A stretch of 25,640 bases of DNA, from contig JBDLTZ010000127.1 in the NCBI GenBank assembly GCA_039805565.1, positions 1 to 25,640 on the forward strand. Reading direction: 5' to 3'. The stretch comes from CALJIC01 sp039805565. Its GTDB lineage: Bacteria; Chloroflexota; Chloroflexia; Chloroflexales; Roseiflexaceae. The notes under the pieces are model-generated. The model did not search any database. It was not told the DNA's origin and saw nothing but the letters and a program-made list of their open reading frames with translations. Positions 1 through 8,515 of this stretch are shown in pieces. The position numbers were made by a program, and so were the translations under genes. The first letter of the stretch is position 1. The number at the start of each line of letters is the position of its first letter.

Positions 1-1399
1 AAAGGCTGTCGATCTGGTTGCCCATTTCTTTCGACAGGCATTCTCTCTCGTTCGCACCAGTGGCACACTCGGGTTGCTTGCAACGAATACTGTTGCGCAA
101 GGCGATACGCGAATAGCCGGTTTGCGCTGGATTTGCATCAATGGCGGCAAAATCTATTGCGCTTCAAAACGAATGCCCTGGCCTGGCGCTGCTTCAGTGG
201 TTGTGAGTGTCGTACACATATTCAAAGGCGAATTCGATGGACTCATTATATTCGATGGTCGCAAAGTTCAAGGTATTAACTCGTTCCTTGTTCCAGCTAC
301 AAAAGAAATGGATCCCGAGATACTAGCTTCAAATGCCGGAATGAGCTACCTCGGCCACAAGATATATGGAAATGGATTCACATTTAGCGATAAAGATAGT
401 TCAGGGGAATCTTCTCCAATCCAGTTAATGCACGATTTGATAAAAAAGAACCCGAGGAATGGTGAACGTATATTTTCCTATATAGGTGGTGAGGAAATCA
501 ACACCGATCCTCGACAAGAGAATCATCGCTATGTGATCAATTTTGATATGATGAATTTACAGGCAATCAGTGCTTGGCCTGATCTGATGGCAATACTCAA
601 GGAAAAGGTCTTGCCGTCTAGAGGGAATTTAGGTGGGTATTCAGTTGCAGATAGGCGGCGGGAATTCTGGTGGCAGTTCGGCACGTATTCAGCATCATTA
701 CAAACCGCTTTAGCTCACACAGAAAGATGTATGGCACTCTCAAGTGTGTCTTCATGGCATACAGTCGCAATTCAACCCTCTTCACGCATATTTTCACATT
801 CGTTGATAGTGTTTCCAATAGCAAGTTTTTCTGCATTCTGTATAATACAATCTCGTACCCATGAGTTCTGGGCGCGGTTCTTCGGCTCAACCATTGGAGA
901 TGGGTTCCGCTACACACCCACCGACTGCTTCGAGACCTTCCCGTTCCCCGAGGGCTGGGAGACGCACCTGGCCCTAGAGGCGGCCGGCAAGGAATACTAC
1001 GAGTTCCGCGCCGCGCTCATGGTACGCAACGACGAGGGGCTGACCAGGACCTACAATCGCTTCCACGACCCGCACGAGCGCGACCCGGAGATCGAGCGGC
1101 TGCGCGAGCTGCACGCGGCGATGGACCGCGCGGTGCTCGACGCCTACGGCTGGCGCGACATCCCGACCGACTGCGAGTTCCTGCTCGACTACGAGATCGA
1201 CGAGGAGGAGTGGGGTACCAAGAAGAAGCCCTACCGCTACCGCTGGCCGGACGAGGTGCGCGACGAGGTGCTGGCGCGCCTGCTGGAGCTGAACGCGAAG
1301 CGTGCCCAGGAGGAGAAGTCGGCTGGCGAGGTCAAGACCAAGGGCGCGGGCAAGCGGCGCAAGCAGCCCGAGGGCACGCAGCGTATGTTCGACGACTGA
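1..1399 (+). CDS. drmMI: DISARM class 1 adenine DNA methyltransferase DrmMI, C-terminal part (5' end outside window)
   Basis: The frame is open from base 2 to the stop at 1397-1399, so the gene starts upstream of the window; the TTG at 74 is not a credible start because family-like sequence precedes it. The visible part begins in the C-terminal part of an N6-adenine methyltransferase domain of the Eco57I/PglX type (motif around LLATNTVAQGDTR at bases 71-109). It continues through the target-recognition region, with a WPGAA stretch near base 180, to a conserved tail with RYTPTDCFETFPFPE (bases 908-952). It ends in a basic, low-complexity tail. In class 1 DISARM this protein methylates host DNA so that the system spares self. 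It lies directly upstream of drmA-drmB-drmC, which supports the assignment. GC content is about 40% at 241-300 but about 75% at 1081-1140 within one frame, so the middle looks recently exchanged. The methylated motif cannot be read from sequence. Confidence 0.85.
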   Translation, partial: KAVDLVAHFFRQAFSLVRTSGTLGLLATNTVAQGDTRIAGLRWICINGGKIYCASKRMPWPGAASVVVSVVHIFKGEFDGLIIFDGRKVQGINSFLVPATKEMDPEILASNAGMSYLGHKIYGNGFTFSDKDSSGESSPIQLMHDLIKKNPRNGERIFSYIGGEEINTDPRQENHRYVINFDMMNLQAISAWPDLMAILKEKVLPSRGNLGGYSVADRRREFWWQFGTYSASLQTALAHTERCMALSSVSSWHTVAIQPSSRIFSHSLIVFPIASFSAFCIIQSRTHEFWARFFGSTIGDGFRYTPTDCFETFPFPEGWETHLALEAAGKEYYEFRAALMVRNDEGLTRTYNRFHDPHERDPEIERLRELHAAMDRAVLDAYGWRDIPTDCEFLLDYEIDEEEWGTKKKPYRYRWPDEVRDEVLARLLELNAKRAQEEKSAGEVKTKGAGKRRKQPEGTQRMFDD

Positions 1400-1403
1400 G
1401 GCT

Positions 1404-1677
1404 GGGGCCACAAAAGAGCGCAAGGAGCACAAAGAGCGCTCTCTTTCGGCTTTGGTCTCTGCGGTCTCTGCGTGCTCTTGTGGCTCATCTCAGGACAGCG
1501 TTCTTGGGGCCACGAAAGAGCGCAAAGAGCACAAAGAGCGCTCTCTTTCGGCTTGGCTCATACAGATTCGAGATCAAGAAGTATATCCTGACACATCGTA
1601 GCGAACGGAAGACATAAGCGTCCCAGCGTAGGCGGTTCATATCTTCTTTGCGTTCTCTGTGTTCTTTCGCGGCTCAT
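1404..1677. repeat. Nonanucleotide-based inverted and direct repeats between drmMI and drmA
   Basis: A 49-base unit at 1404-1452 is repeated at 1506-1554 with two mismatches. Each unit contains three tandem nonamers of the form AAAGAGCRC. Two degenerate inverted copies follow, at about 1455-1488 and 1644-1677, so each direct unit can pair with the next inverted copy. The array fills most of the 290-base gap between drmMI (stop 1399) and drmA (ATG 1690). No gene is seen in this gap. The last inverted copy extends the drmA frame upstream to a TTG at 1648, but that extension is repeat-derived. The repeats may act as hairpins in the operon mRNA or as recombination sites; neither can be shown here. 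Confidence 0.8.
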
Positions 1678-1689
1678 CAGCAAACACCT

Positions 1690-4600
1690 ATGTGCAACCC
1701 ACCTCCCACCCTCGCCGTCCGCGCCCAGCTCGTCGACGCGCTCGCGCTCGACCTCGTCGGCCCGCCGGTGGGGCACGCGCTGGAGCACGAGCAGCTCCCC
1801 GAGGCGCTGCGCCCCGCGATCTGGTACCTCACCGGCTTCCTCATCCCCTCCGGCACCCCCAGCGAGCAGGCCAGCGACCCCGACGAGGACGATGAGTCGG
1901 AGGCGGTCGCCGAGCAGACCGGGATCGACCAGGAGGCCAACGACGACCGGCGCGCGGCCAAGAAGGGCTTCTTCCCCTCCTCGATCGGCCTGACCTTCCT
2001 CGTGCCCGCCGCGGCACGCGAGCTGACCATCGCGCTGCGCTGGGGCGACTACGCCCTCGCCACGCTCGAGGCCCCCGGCGAGCCGCCCGCCCGCGTCTGG
2101 CAGCGCACCCCGCGCGAGACATCGCTCGCCGTCACGCTGACCGGCGGGCCGCAGAAGGCCGAGACGATCTCGGGATCGGGCGGCCTGCAGTACCAGGTGA
2201 TCGAGCGCCCGATCCACGCAAACGGCCAGGCGCTCCCACTGCCCCCCGGCACGCGCTCGGTCTCGGTCTACCTCGTCAACCGCCGCGCGCCCGCCGACGA
2301 CCTGCCCGACCCCGCCTACGCCTTCCAGGCCGAGATCGAGGTGCGCTGCGAGCACCCCTTCGTGCCGCGCCCGAACCTGCGCGGCATGCAGGCCGACGAG
2401 TGGGACGCCATGGTGGCCGACCTCCACTACGCCGACGACCCCGAGTACGCCGTCGGCCACGGCGTCTCGGCCGACTGGGAGCTTGTAGACGGCGCCTGCC
2501 ACCGCATCTGCACCGCCTGGATCCCCAGCGCCGCCGTCGAGAAGACCGCCACCGTGGACGTGCCGGGCGTCGAGCTGGACATGGATGTGCTCGGCGCGCT
2601 CCCCGACGGCGTGGCCGCCGAGGCCGCCCTGCGCCCGCTGGTGGACGCCTACCGCGCCTGGCTCGCCGCGCAGCTCGCGGCTTCGGCGCAGCTCCCCGAG
2701 CAGCGCCGCGAGACCGCCGGGGTGCTGGTGCAGAACGCCGAGGTCGCCGCCGCGCGCATCGCGCGCGGAATCGCGCTGCTCGCCAGCTCGCCCGACGCGC
2801 TCGACGCCTTCCGCGCCGCCAACCGCGCCATCGCGCGCGCACTGAAGAAGCGCCTCGACATCGAGAAGCCGCGCTGGCGCGCCTTCCAGCTGGCCTTCAT
2901 CCTGCTCAACCTGCCCGCCCTGGCCGACCCGCTCGACGGCGACCGCGAGAGCGTCGACCTGCTCTTCTTCCCCACCGGCGGCGGCAAGACCGAGGCCTAC
3001 CTGGGGCTGGCCGCCTTCGCGATGGTCCTGCGCCGCCTCCGCGCCTCCGGGGACGGCGGCAAGGGCGGCGCGGGCGTCAGCGTGATCATGCGCTACACCC
3101 TGCGCCTACTGACCCTCGACCAGCTCGCGCGCGCGGCCGGCCTGGTCTGCGCCCTCGAGCTGGAGCGTGAGCAGGAGCCGCAGCGCTACGGCAGCTGGCC
3201 GTTCGAGATCGGCCTGTGGGTCGGCAAGGCCGCTACCCCCAACATCCTGGGACACAAGGGCGACAGGCGCGACGACACCGCCCGCGCGCTCGTGCGGCGC
3301 TTCAAGAGCAGCCCGAAGAGCAACCCCTCGCCCATCCCGCTGGAGAACTGCCCCTGGTGCGGCACGCGCTTCACGCCGGCCTCGTTCAGCCTGCTGCCCA
3401 ACGACGACCACCCGAGCGAGCTGCGCGTGGTGTGCAGCGACTTCGAGTGCGAGTTCTCCGGCAGCCGCCCGCTCCCGATCGTCGCCGTGGACGAGATGGT
3501 CTACCGCCGCCTGCCGGCCTTCCTGATCGCCACCGTCGACAAGTTCGCCACGCTGCCCTGGACCGGCCAGAGCGGCGCGCTGCTCGGCGGCGCCGACCGC
3601 CACGACGCGAGCGGCTTCTACGGCGCGTCTGAGCCCAAGCGCGGCCAGCCGCTCCACCGCCCGCTCGCCCCGCCCGACCTGATCATCCAGGACGAGCTGC
3701 ACCTGATCTCCGGCCCGCTCGGCACCATGGCCGGCCTGTACGAGACCGCGATCGACGCGCTCTGCACCCGCACGATCGACGGCAAGCCCGCCGGCCCGAA
3801 GATCATCGCCTCGACCGCCACGGTGCGCCGGGCGCAGGACCAGATCCTGGCGCTGTTCGGCCGCCCGCTCACCCACATCTTCCCGCCGCCCGGCCCCGAC
3901 CGGCGCGACTCGTTCTTCGCCCGCACCGCGCCGAGCAGCGAGACCCCCGCCCGCCAGTACGTCGGCATCGCCGCGCAGGGCCGCAGCCCGAAGGTCATGA
4001 TGCGCAAGGCCTGGCTGGCGCTGATGGCGGCGGCCCAGCGCGCCTACCTGGACGCCGGCGGCGAAGGGAACCCCGCCAACCCGGCCGACCCGTACATGAC
4101 CGTGCTCGGCTACTTTAACAACCTGCGCGAGCTCGGCGGCGCGCGGCGCATCCTCGAGGAGGAGGTCCAGAACACCGTCAAGAGCTACGGCGCGCGCAAG
4201 CGGGTGAACGAGGCCAGCGGCCTCTTCGCCGACCGCGCGCGCTTCAGCGAGGTGCTGGAGCTGACCTCGCGCGTCTCGACCGACCAGGTGGCCGAGGCGC
4301 GGCGCAGGCTCGAGGCGTCCTTCCACCAGGGCAGCGACCGCGTCGACTGCGCGCTGGCGACCAACATGATCTCGGTCGGCCTTGACATCCAGCGGCTTGG
4401 GCTGATGCTGGTGATCGGCCAGCCGATGCTCACCGCCGAGTACATCCAGGCCACTAGCCGCGTCGGCCGCGACGACAAGCGGCCCGGCCTGGTCGTCACG
4501 CTGCTGAACATCCACAAGCCGCGCGACCGCTCGCACTACGAGCGCTTCCGCCACTACCACGAGACCTTCTACCGCTCGGTTGAGGCCGGCAGCGTCACGC

Positions 4601-5067
4601 CCTTCTCGGCCCGCGCGATCGACCGCGGCTTCGCCGGCGCGATGGTCGCGCTGGCCCGCCACGCCGACGCGCGGCTCAGCCCGCCCGGCGGCGCGATGCA
4701 GATCGCCCACGCGCGCGCCGCGCTCGAACGCTACCTGATCGACGTGTTCCGCGCCCGCGTCGAGCGCCAGTCGTTCGCCGACGACGCCGAGCGCGAGGAG
4801 CGCCTGCTGGCCGTGCAGAACCGCATCGTCGACCTGCTCGACTCGTGGCGGACGATCGTCGACACCTACCAGGAGGCGACGGTGGCGGTGCAGTACCAGC
4901 CGTACGAGACGCGCGGCAGCGGCAAGCCGCTGCTCCACGACACGCTGGAGAAGCGCTTCGACTCGGACCACGAGCGGAAGTTCCGCGCCAGCCGCTCGCT
5001 GCGCGACGTCGAGCCGGACGTCAACCTGTTCCTGCGCGACGCCAACAACCAGCTGGTGGAGGAGTAG
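1690..5067 (+). CDS. drmA: DISARM helicase DrmA
   Basis: A 1125-residue superfamily 2 helicase. Walker A is PTGGGKT with Lys433 and Thr434; the DEAH-like box is QDELH with Asp668-Glu669; motif III is STAT near residue 708; motif VI is QATSRVGR at residues 920-927. Four cysteines (C554, C557, C582, C587) between motifs I and II look like a structural zinc site. In DISARM, DrmA and DrmB form a complex that engages foreign DNA and hydrolyses ATP. I start at ATG 1690 because the longer TTG frame (1648) is read from repeat DNA and the family begins shortly before the LVDALALDLVGP segment. No good Shine-Dalgarno sequence is visible before 1690. The stop is one base before the drmB ATG, so the two genes are co-expressed. 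The N-terminal 400 residues have no motif I can name. Confidence 0.92.
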   Translation: MCNPPPTLAVRAQLVDALALDLVGPPVGHALEHEQLPEALRPAIWYLTGFLIPSGTPSEQASDPDEDDESEAVAEQTGIDQEANDDRRAAKKGFFPSSIGLTFLVPAAARELTIALRWGDYALATLEAPGEPPARVWQRTPRETSLAVTLTGGPQKAETISGSGGLQYQVIERPIHANGQALPLPPGTRSVSVYLVNRRAPADDLPDPAYAFQAEIEVRCEHPFVPRPNLRGMQADEWDAMVADLHYADDPEYAVGHGVSADWELVDGACHRICTAWIPSAAVEKTATVDVPGVELDMDVLGALPDGVAAEAALRPLVDAYRAWLAAQLAASAQLPEQRRETAGVLVQNAEVAAARIARGIALLASSPDALDAFRAANRAIARALKKRLDIEKPRWRAFQLAFILLNLPALADPLDGDRESVDLLFFPTGGGKTEAYLGLAAFAMVLRRLRASGDGGKGGAGVSVIMRYTLRLLTLDQLARAAGLVCALELEREQEPQRYGSWPFEIGLWVGKAATPNILGHKGDRRDDTARALVRRFKSSPKSNPSPIPLENCPWCGTRFTPASFSLLPNDDHPSELRVVCSDFECEFSGSRPLPIVAVDEMVYRRLPAFLIATVDKFATLPWTGQSGALLGGADRHDASGFYGASEPKRGQPLHRPLAPPDLIIQDELHLISGPLGTMAGLYETAIDALCTRTIDGKPAGPKIIASTATVRRAQDQILALFGRPLTHIFPPPGPDRRDSFFARTAPSSETPARQYVGIAAQGRSPKVMMRKAWLALMAAAQRAYLDAGGEGNPANPADPYMTVLGYFNNLRELGGARRILEEEVQNTVKSYGARKRVNEASGLFADRARFSEVLELTSRVSTDQVAEARRRLEASFHQGSDRVDCALATNMISVGLDIQRLGLMLVIGQPMLTAEYIQATSRVGRDDKRPGLVVTLLNIHKPRDRSHYERFRHYHETFYRSVEAGSVTPFSARAIDRGFAGAMVALARHADARLSPPGGAMQIAHARAALERYLIDVFRARVERQSFADDAEREERLLAVQNRIVDLLDSWRTIVDTYQEATVAVQYQPYETRGSGKPLLHDTLEKRFDSDHERKFRASRSLRDVEPDVNLFLRDANNQLVEE

Positions 5068-5068
5068 C

Positions 5069-6877
5069 ATGGCGAAGAAAGCACACGGGCAGCTCCGCCG
5101 CGGCCAGCTCCTGACCACCTACGGGCCGGGCGCGCTGTTTGACCTGCCGCGCCACTCGGCGATCGTCGGCGGGCTCGACGGCTGGCCGCACCCGAGCGAG
5201 CTCGAGGAGATCGTCGAGCCGCGCCTCTCGCGCACGCTCCAGCGCATGACCGGCGTCGTGAACCCCAGGCTCTACGCCCCGCCCGCCGCCGACGACGCCC
5301 CTGGCGCGAAGCCGACCGGCATCACCGTCTACCGCTTCCCCGAGTGGTTCGTGGTCCAGGAGCACATCCCCCCCGGCGAGCGCGTCCGCTCACGGCGGCT
5401 GGTACGCCGCCAGGCGCTCGTCAACGGGCGCTTCGACAACCGGCCCGTCGTCGCCACGCGCTTCGTCGCCGCCTGCTCGCACGGCCACATCGACGACCTG
5501 AACTGGCGCTTCTTCGTCCACGGCAGCACCTCCTGCCACCAGCAGATGTGGCTCGACGAGCAGGGCACCAGCGGCGACCTGGGCGACCTCGTGGTGCGCT
5601 GCGAGTGCGGAAAGAAGCGCAGCATGATCGAGGCCTCCGACCGCAGCCTTAAGCCGCTCGGGTTCTGCAGCGGGCGGCGGCCGTGGCTCGGCCCGAACAG
5701 CAGCGAGGCGTGCACCGAGCAGGCCCGCCTGCTGATCCGCACCGCCTCAAACGCCTACTTCCCGCAGGTGCTCACCGTCCTCTCGCTCCCCGAGCGCGGC
5801 AGCTCGGTCGACACGGTGGTGCAAGAGCTGTGGGACTTCTTGATGGTGGTGGACAGCCCGCTCATCCTGGCGGTGATGAAGAACAACCCCACCGTCGCGC
5901 ACAAGCTGGCCGGCTTCAGCGACGACGAGGTGCTGGAGGCGATCGCCCGCAAGAAGAGCGGCGTCGTCGCGCAGGAGAAGCCCCTGAAGCAGGTCGAGCT
6001 CGACGCGATCCTCGCCGCGCCGGCGGGCTACGGCGACGACGTGCCGCTCGACGAGAACTTCCACGCCCGCCGGCTGCCCGACGCGGTCTGGCGGCACCAC
6101 GCCAGTAGCGCGGGTATCGAGTCCATCTACCAGCTGCACCGGCTGCGCGAGGTGATGGCGCTGGTTGGCTTCACCCGCTTCGAGGCGATCACCGCCGACA
6201 TCAACGGCGAGTACGACCAGGAGGTCGAGCGGGCCGCGATCGCCAGCGAGCCGAGCTGGTTCCCGGCGGTCGAGAACCGCGGCGAGGGTATCTTCGTGCG
6301 GCTGCGCGCGGCGGCGGTGGATGCCTGGATGAGCCGAGTAGCGGTCAAGGAGCGCATCGCCGCGCTGAGCGCCGGGCACGACCAGTGGCAGGCCAAGCGT
6401 AAGGCCCAGCACCCGTTCCCCGACGGCCCCTACATCCTGCTGCACACGCTCGCGCACCTGCTGCTGCAGTCGCTGGCGCTGCGCTGCGGCTACCCCATGA
6501 GCGCGATCCGCGAGCGCATCTACGCCGACCCGGCGGGCGGGCGCTACGGCATCCTGCTCTACACCGGAAGCCCAGACTCGAGCGGCACGCTGGGCGGTCT
6601 GGTGCAGCAGGCGCGCGCGATCGAGGACCACCTCGAGCACGCCCTGCGGGCCGCCATGCTCTGCTCGAACGACCCGATCTGCGCGCAGCACACCGCCGAC
6701 GACCCGCTGGAGGAGCGCTGGCTGCTCGGCGCGGCGTGCCACGGCTGCGCGCTCGTGGGCGAGTCCTCGTGCGAGATGGGTAACAACTACCTGGATCGCG
6801 CGCTGGTGGTGCCGGTGCTGGGCCTGGAACAGGCGTCGTTCTTCACAGATGCGGCGACCGGCGCGGCAACGCTGTGA
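5069..6877 (+). CDS. drmB: DISARM protein DrmB (DUF1998)
   Basis: A 602-residue protein with a C-terminal DUF1998 domain: HTLAHLLLQSLALRCGY near residues 457-473, then a cysteine cluster near residues 532-572 (CSNDPIC, then ACHGC and SCEMGNNYLDR). An earlier cysteine/histidine group (C136, H138, H140, C156, C178, C180, C200) also suggests metal binding. DrmB is the core DISARM partner of the DrmA helicase; the pair binds DNA, and DUF1998 proteins are generally found beside helicases. The ATG lies one base after the drmA stop and is preceded by GGAGGAG inside the end of drmA, about six bases upstream. The last four bases overlap the GTG of drmC, so drmA-B-C are translationally coupled. Length and motif order look intact. 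Confidence 0.93.
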   Translation: MAKKAHGQLRRGQLLTTYGPGALFDLPRHSAIVGGLDGWPHPSELEEIVEPRLSRTLQRMTGVVNPRLYAPPAADDAPGAKPTGITVYRFPEWFVVQEHIPPGERVRSRRLVRRQALVNGRFDNRPVVATRFVAACSHGHIDDLNWRFFVHGSTSCHQQMWLDEQGTSGDLGDLVVRCECGKKRSMIEASDRSLKPLGFCSGRRPWLGPNSSEACTEQARLLIRTASNAYFPQVLTVLSLPERGSSVDTVVQELWDFLMVVDSPLILAVMKNNPTVAHKLAGFSDDEVLEAIARKKSGVVAQEKPLKQVELDAILAAPAGYGDDVPLDENFHARRLPDAVWRHHASSAGIESIYQLHRLREVMALVGFTRFEAITADINGEYDQEVERAAIASEPSWFPAVENRGEGIFVRLRAAAVDAWMSRVAVKERIAALSAGHDQWQAKRKAQHPFPDGPYILLHTLAHLLLQSLALRCGYPMSAIRERIYADPAGGRYGILLYTGSPDSSGTLGGLVQQARAIEDHLEHALRAAMLCSNDPICAQHTADDPLEERWLLGAACHGCALVGESSCEMGNNYLDRALVVPVLGLEQASFFTDAATGAATL

Positions 6878-7677
6878 ACGACCTGCTGCTCGACCTGCCC
6901 TCCGACACGCGGACGAGGCTGATCGCGGCGCTGGAGGCCGGGTACCTCGACCTCCAGGCCAGCGCGGTGCGGCTGCGGGCCGCGCTCGGGCGCCTCAACG
7001 ACGCCGATGCGCTGTCACTCGCGCTGCGCGAGCTTGACGCGCTCGGGATGAGCCCGCGCGGTGCAGCTGCCGCGCTGCGCGCGGTGGCGCGGGCCAGCGC
7101 CCGCCAGCGCAAGCCAGACCTGGTGCTCTCCGGGCTGCAGGTGCCGGGGATCTTCGCGCGCGACACGCGCGTGGTCTACGACGAGCTGCTGGGGTCGGCC
7201 GAGCGCAGCGTGTGGCTGAGCAGCTTCGTGTACCACAACGGGCCGAAGGTGTTCGAGACACTGGCCCAGCGTATGGACGCGCGCCCGGAGCTGACGGTCC
7301 GGCTGCTGCTCAACATCCAGCGCCGCTGGGGCGACGCGACTCCAGGCGAGCACCTGGTCGGCGCGTTCGCGCACGCCTTCTGGAGCGCGGCGTGGCCAGG
7401 GCAGCGTCGGCCGCAGGTCTACTACGACCCGCGCTCAGTCGCGCTGGACGAGCCGGGCGGCGGGGTGAAGGCGGGCGGCCGCGCGGTGCTGCACGCCAAG
7501 GCGACCGTCGTTGATGACGAGGCGCTCTTCATCACGTCGGCCAACCTCACCGAGGCGGCGAGCGAGCGCAACATCGAGATGGGCGTCATGCTGCGCGACC
7601 GCAGCATGGCGCTGACCGTCGTCACATACTTCCAGCGCATGATCGACGGCGAGCATTTGCGGCTGCTCCCGGGGTGA
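6874..7677 (+). CDS. drmC: DISARM phospholipase D-family protein DrmC
   Basis: A 267-residue protein whose C-terminal half carries one HKD motif, H207-x-K209-x4-D214, followed by TSAN at 221-224 where many family members have GSAN. This is the phospholipase D/nuclease fold; one motif per chain implies dimerisation, as in Nuc-type enzymes. DrmC is the third core DISARM gene and has been reported as less critical than DrmA/B in the studied system. The N-terminal 90 residues are helical and unassigned. The GTG start overlaps the drmB stop by four bases (GTGA) and lacks its own clear ribosome site, so coupling is likely. The operon apparently ends here: 103 bases follow before an unrelated remnant. 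Confidence 0.9.
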   Translation: MNDLLLDLPSDTRTRLIAALEAGYLDLQASAVRLRAALGRLNDADALSLALRELDALGMSPRGAAAALRAVARASARQRKPDLVLSGLQVPGIFARDTRVVYDELLGSAERSVWLSSFVYHNGPKVFETLAQRMDARPELTVRLLLNIQRRWGDATPGEHLVGAFAHAFWSAAWPGQRRPQVYYDPRSVALDEPGGGVKAGGRAVLHAKATVVDDEALFITSANLTEAASERNIEMGVMLRDRSMALTVVTYFQRMIDGEHLRLLPG

Positions 7678-7780
7678 GGCGAGCCACCTGCCGAGACACG
7701 CAGAGCACGACATCGCAGGGTCAAAACACGACGCCGGCCACGAGGCCTGCCTATGTACAAAGCGATTTCGGAGCTGAGCG

Positions 7781-7876
7781 ATGGAGTTGCATGGCCTCGG
7801 CGCCGAGATCTGGCGCGGCATCGACGCCCAGGCGTACGTGAACGAGCTGCGTGACGAGTGGGATCGCCCACGATGA
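7781..7876 (+). pseudogene. VapB-like antitoxin remnant (C-terminal end only)
   Basis: A 31-codon frame starting ATG 7781 encodes HGLGAEIWRGIDAQAYVNEL and then RDEWDRPR. This resembles the C-terminal toxin-binding end of antitoxins paired with PIN toxins. A TGA at 7775-7777 blocks any longer frame, while another frame from ATG 7753 runs antisense to nothing recognisable, so the N-terminal DNA-binding half is lost or frameshifted. The stop overlaps the ATG of the next frame (ATGA at 7873-7876), the usual antitoxin-toxin coupling. A 31-residue product would not be expected to repress DNA. The family call rests on resemblance and context only. Confidence 0.5.
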
Positions 7877-8094
7877 AGCTCGACGATGCGCTCAGCGGCG
7901 TGTCACCACTTGGGTTCGACACAGCGCCAATCATCTCCTTCATCGAGGCGAACCCGCGCTACGACGCGCTCGTGATCGAGGTGTTCCGGCGCATTGCCAG
8001 CGGTGCGATCCTCGGCGTCACCTCGGTTATCACGCTCACCGAGGTGCTGGTGCCTCCCCTTCAACCGCCTACGAGATCCTGCCCGTGCGGCTGA
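7873..8094 (+). pseudogene. Truncated PIN-domain (VapC-like) toxin
   Basis: A 73-residue frame beginning at ATG 7873, overlapping the antitoxin remnant stop. The start GFDTAPIISFIEANPRYDAL matches the first acidic strand of a PIN-domain ribonuclease (Asp near residue 14), and VTSVITLTEVLV matches the second conserved acidic position. After residue 62 the sequence becomes unrelated (PPLQPPTRSCPCG) and stops; VapC proteins are usually 130-150 residues, so the last half with the remaining catalytic acids is missing. The break lies next to a heptad inverted repeat at 8089-8124, which may mark the deletion end. The toxin is almost certainly inactive. The in-frame GTG at 7858 is less likely as the start because of the ATGA overlap at 7873. 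Confidence 0.7.
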
Positions 8095-8124
8095 TGGCTG
8101 ATGGCCGGCGCTCAGCCGTCAGCC
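8089..8124. terminator. Heptad-type inverted repeat between convergent genes
   Basis: Arms 8089-8101 (GGCTGATGGCTGA) and 8112-8124 (TCAGCCGTCAGCC) pair over 13 bases with one mismatch around a 10-base loop. It lies between the truncated toxin and the convergent gene at 8144-8515 and could terminate transcription from both sides, although no T-run follows. Each arm holds two copies of a GGCTGAN heptad, the same unit type as at 18244-18410. Confidence 0.6.
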
Positions 8125-8143
8125 CTGCGCTCGACGCCGCTCG

Positions 8144-8515
8144 CTAGTCCTCGGCCAGCGAGCGGACGCGCACCCCGCAGTGTGGGCAGCTTGCGACGAA
8201 GTAGGTGCCCTGGCGTTCGAACTCCATCGTGAACTCGCAGTACGCCTCGGGCAGGCCATCGTCCTCCAACGCCACGCAGTAGTGGTCGATGGCGGTGATG
8301 CCGGGCGGGAAGGTGATGATTGCCCGCTGGAGGCGGACTGGGTCCGCCGCCCCCGGCGAGGTGAATCGCGAGAGGCACTCGGTGCAGAGGACAATGCGGC
8401 TCTCGGACACCAGCGCATCGTGGAGTGCGCTCTCGTAGTCCACGGCCTCTCCTGCGGCGACAAGCTCGGCGGGCGAGCGTTCGCAGTAGACGCACAGCCC
8501 TAGTAGGACAGACAT
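8144..8515 (-). CDS. Small cysteine-pair (zinc-ribbon-like) protein of unknown function
   Basis: A 123-residue protein with three CxxC pairs: C8-C11 (CVYC), C44-C47 (CTEC) and C110-C113 (CPHC), plus lone cysteines at 80 and 93. The pairs suggest one or two zinc-binding sites. There is no signal peptide or membrane segment, so it is probably cytoplasmic. The start at 8515 is fixed by a GGAGG seven bases upstream in the coding direction. I do not recognise the family. It is transcribed toward the broken toxin and DISARM operon and shares no operon with a neighbour. A possible TACAAT box lies at 8576-8581 on this strand, but the match to the promoters elsewhere in the window is weak. Confidence 0.7.
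   Translation of the reverse strand: MSVLLGLCVYCERSPAELVAAGEAVDYESALHDALVSESRIVLCTECLSRFTSPGAADPVRLQRAIITFPPGITAIDHYCVALEDDGLPEAYCEFTMEFERQGTYFVASCPHCGVRVRSLAED

Noticed and set aside
1648..1692. TTG start giving DrmA 14 more residues
   Set aside because: The extra codons are read from the inverted copy of the intergenic repeat; ATG 1690 fits the family start better.
3106..5118. 670-codon frame on the minus strand opposite drmA
   Set aside because: It is the antisense shadow of a GC-rich gene with clear helicase motifs; the translation is low complexity, with no motif or ribosome site.
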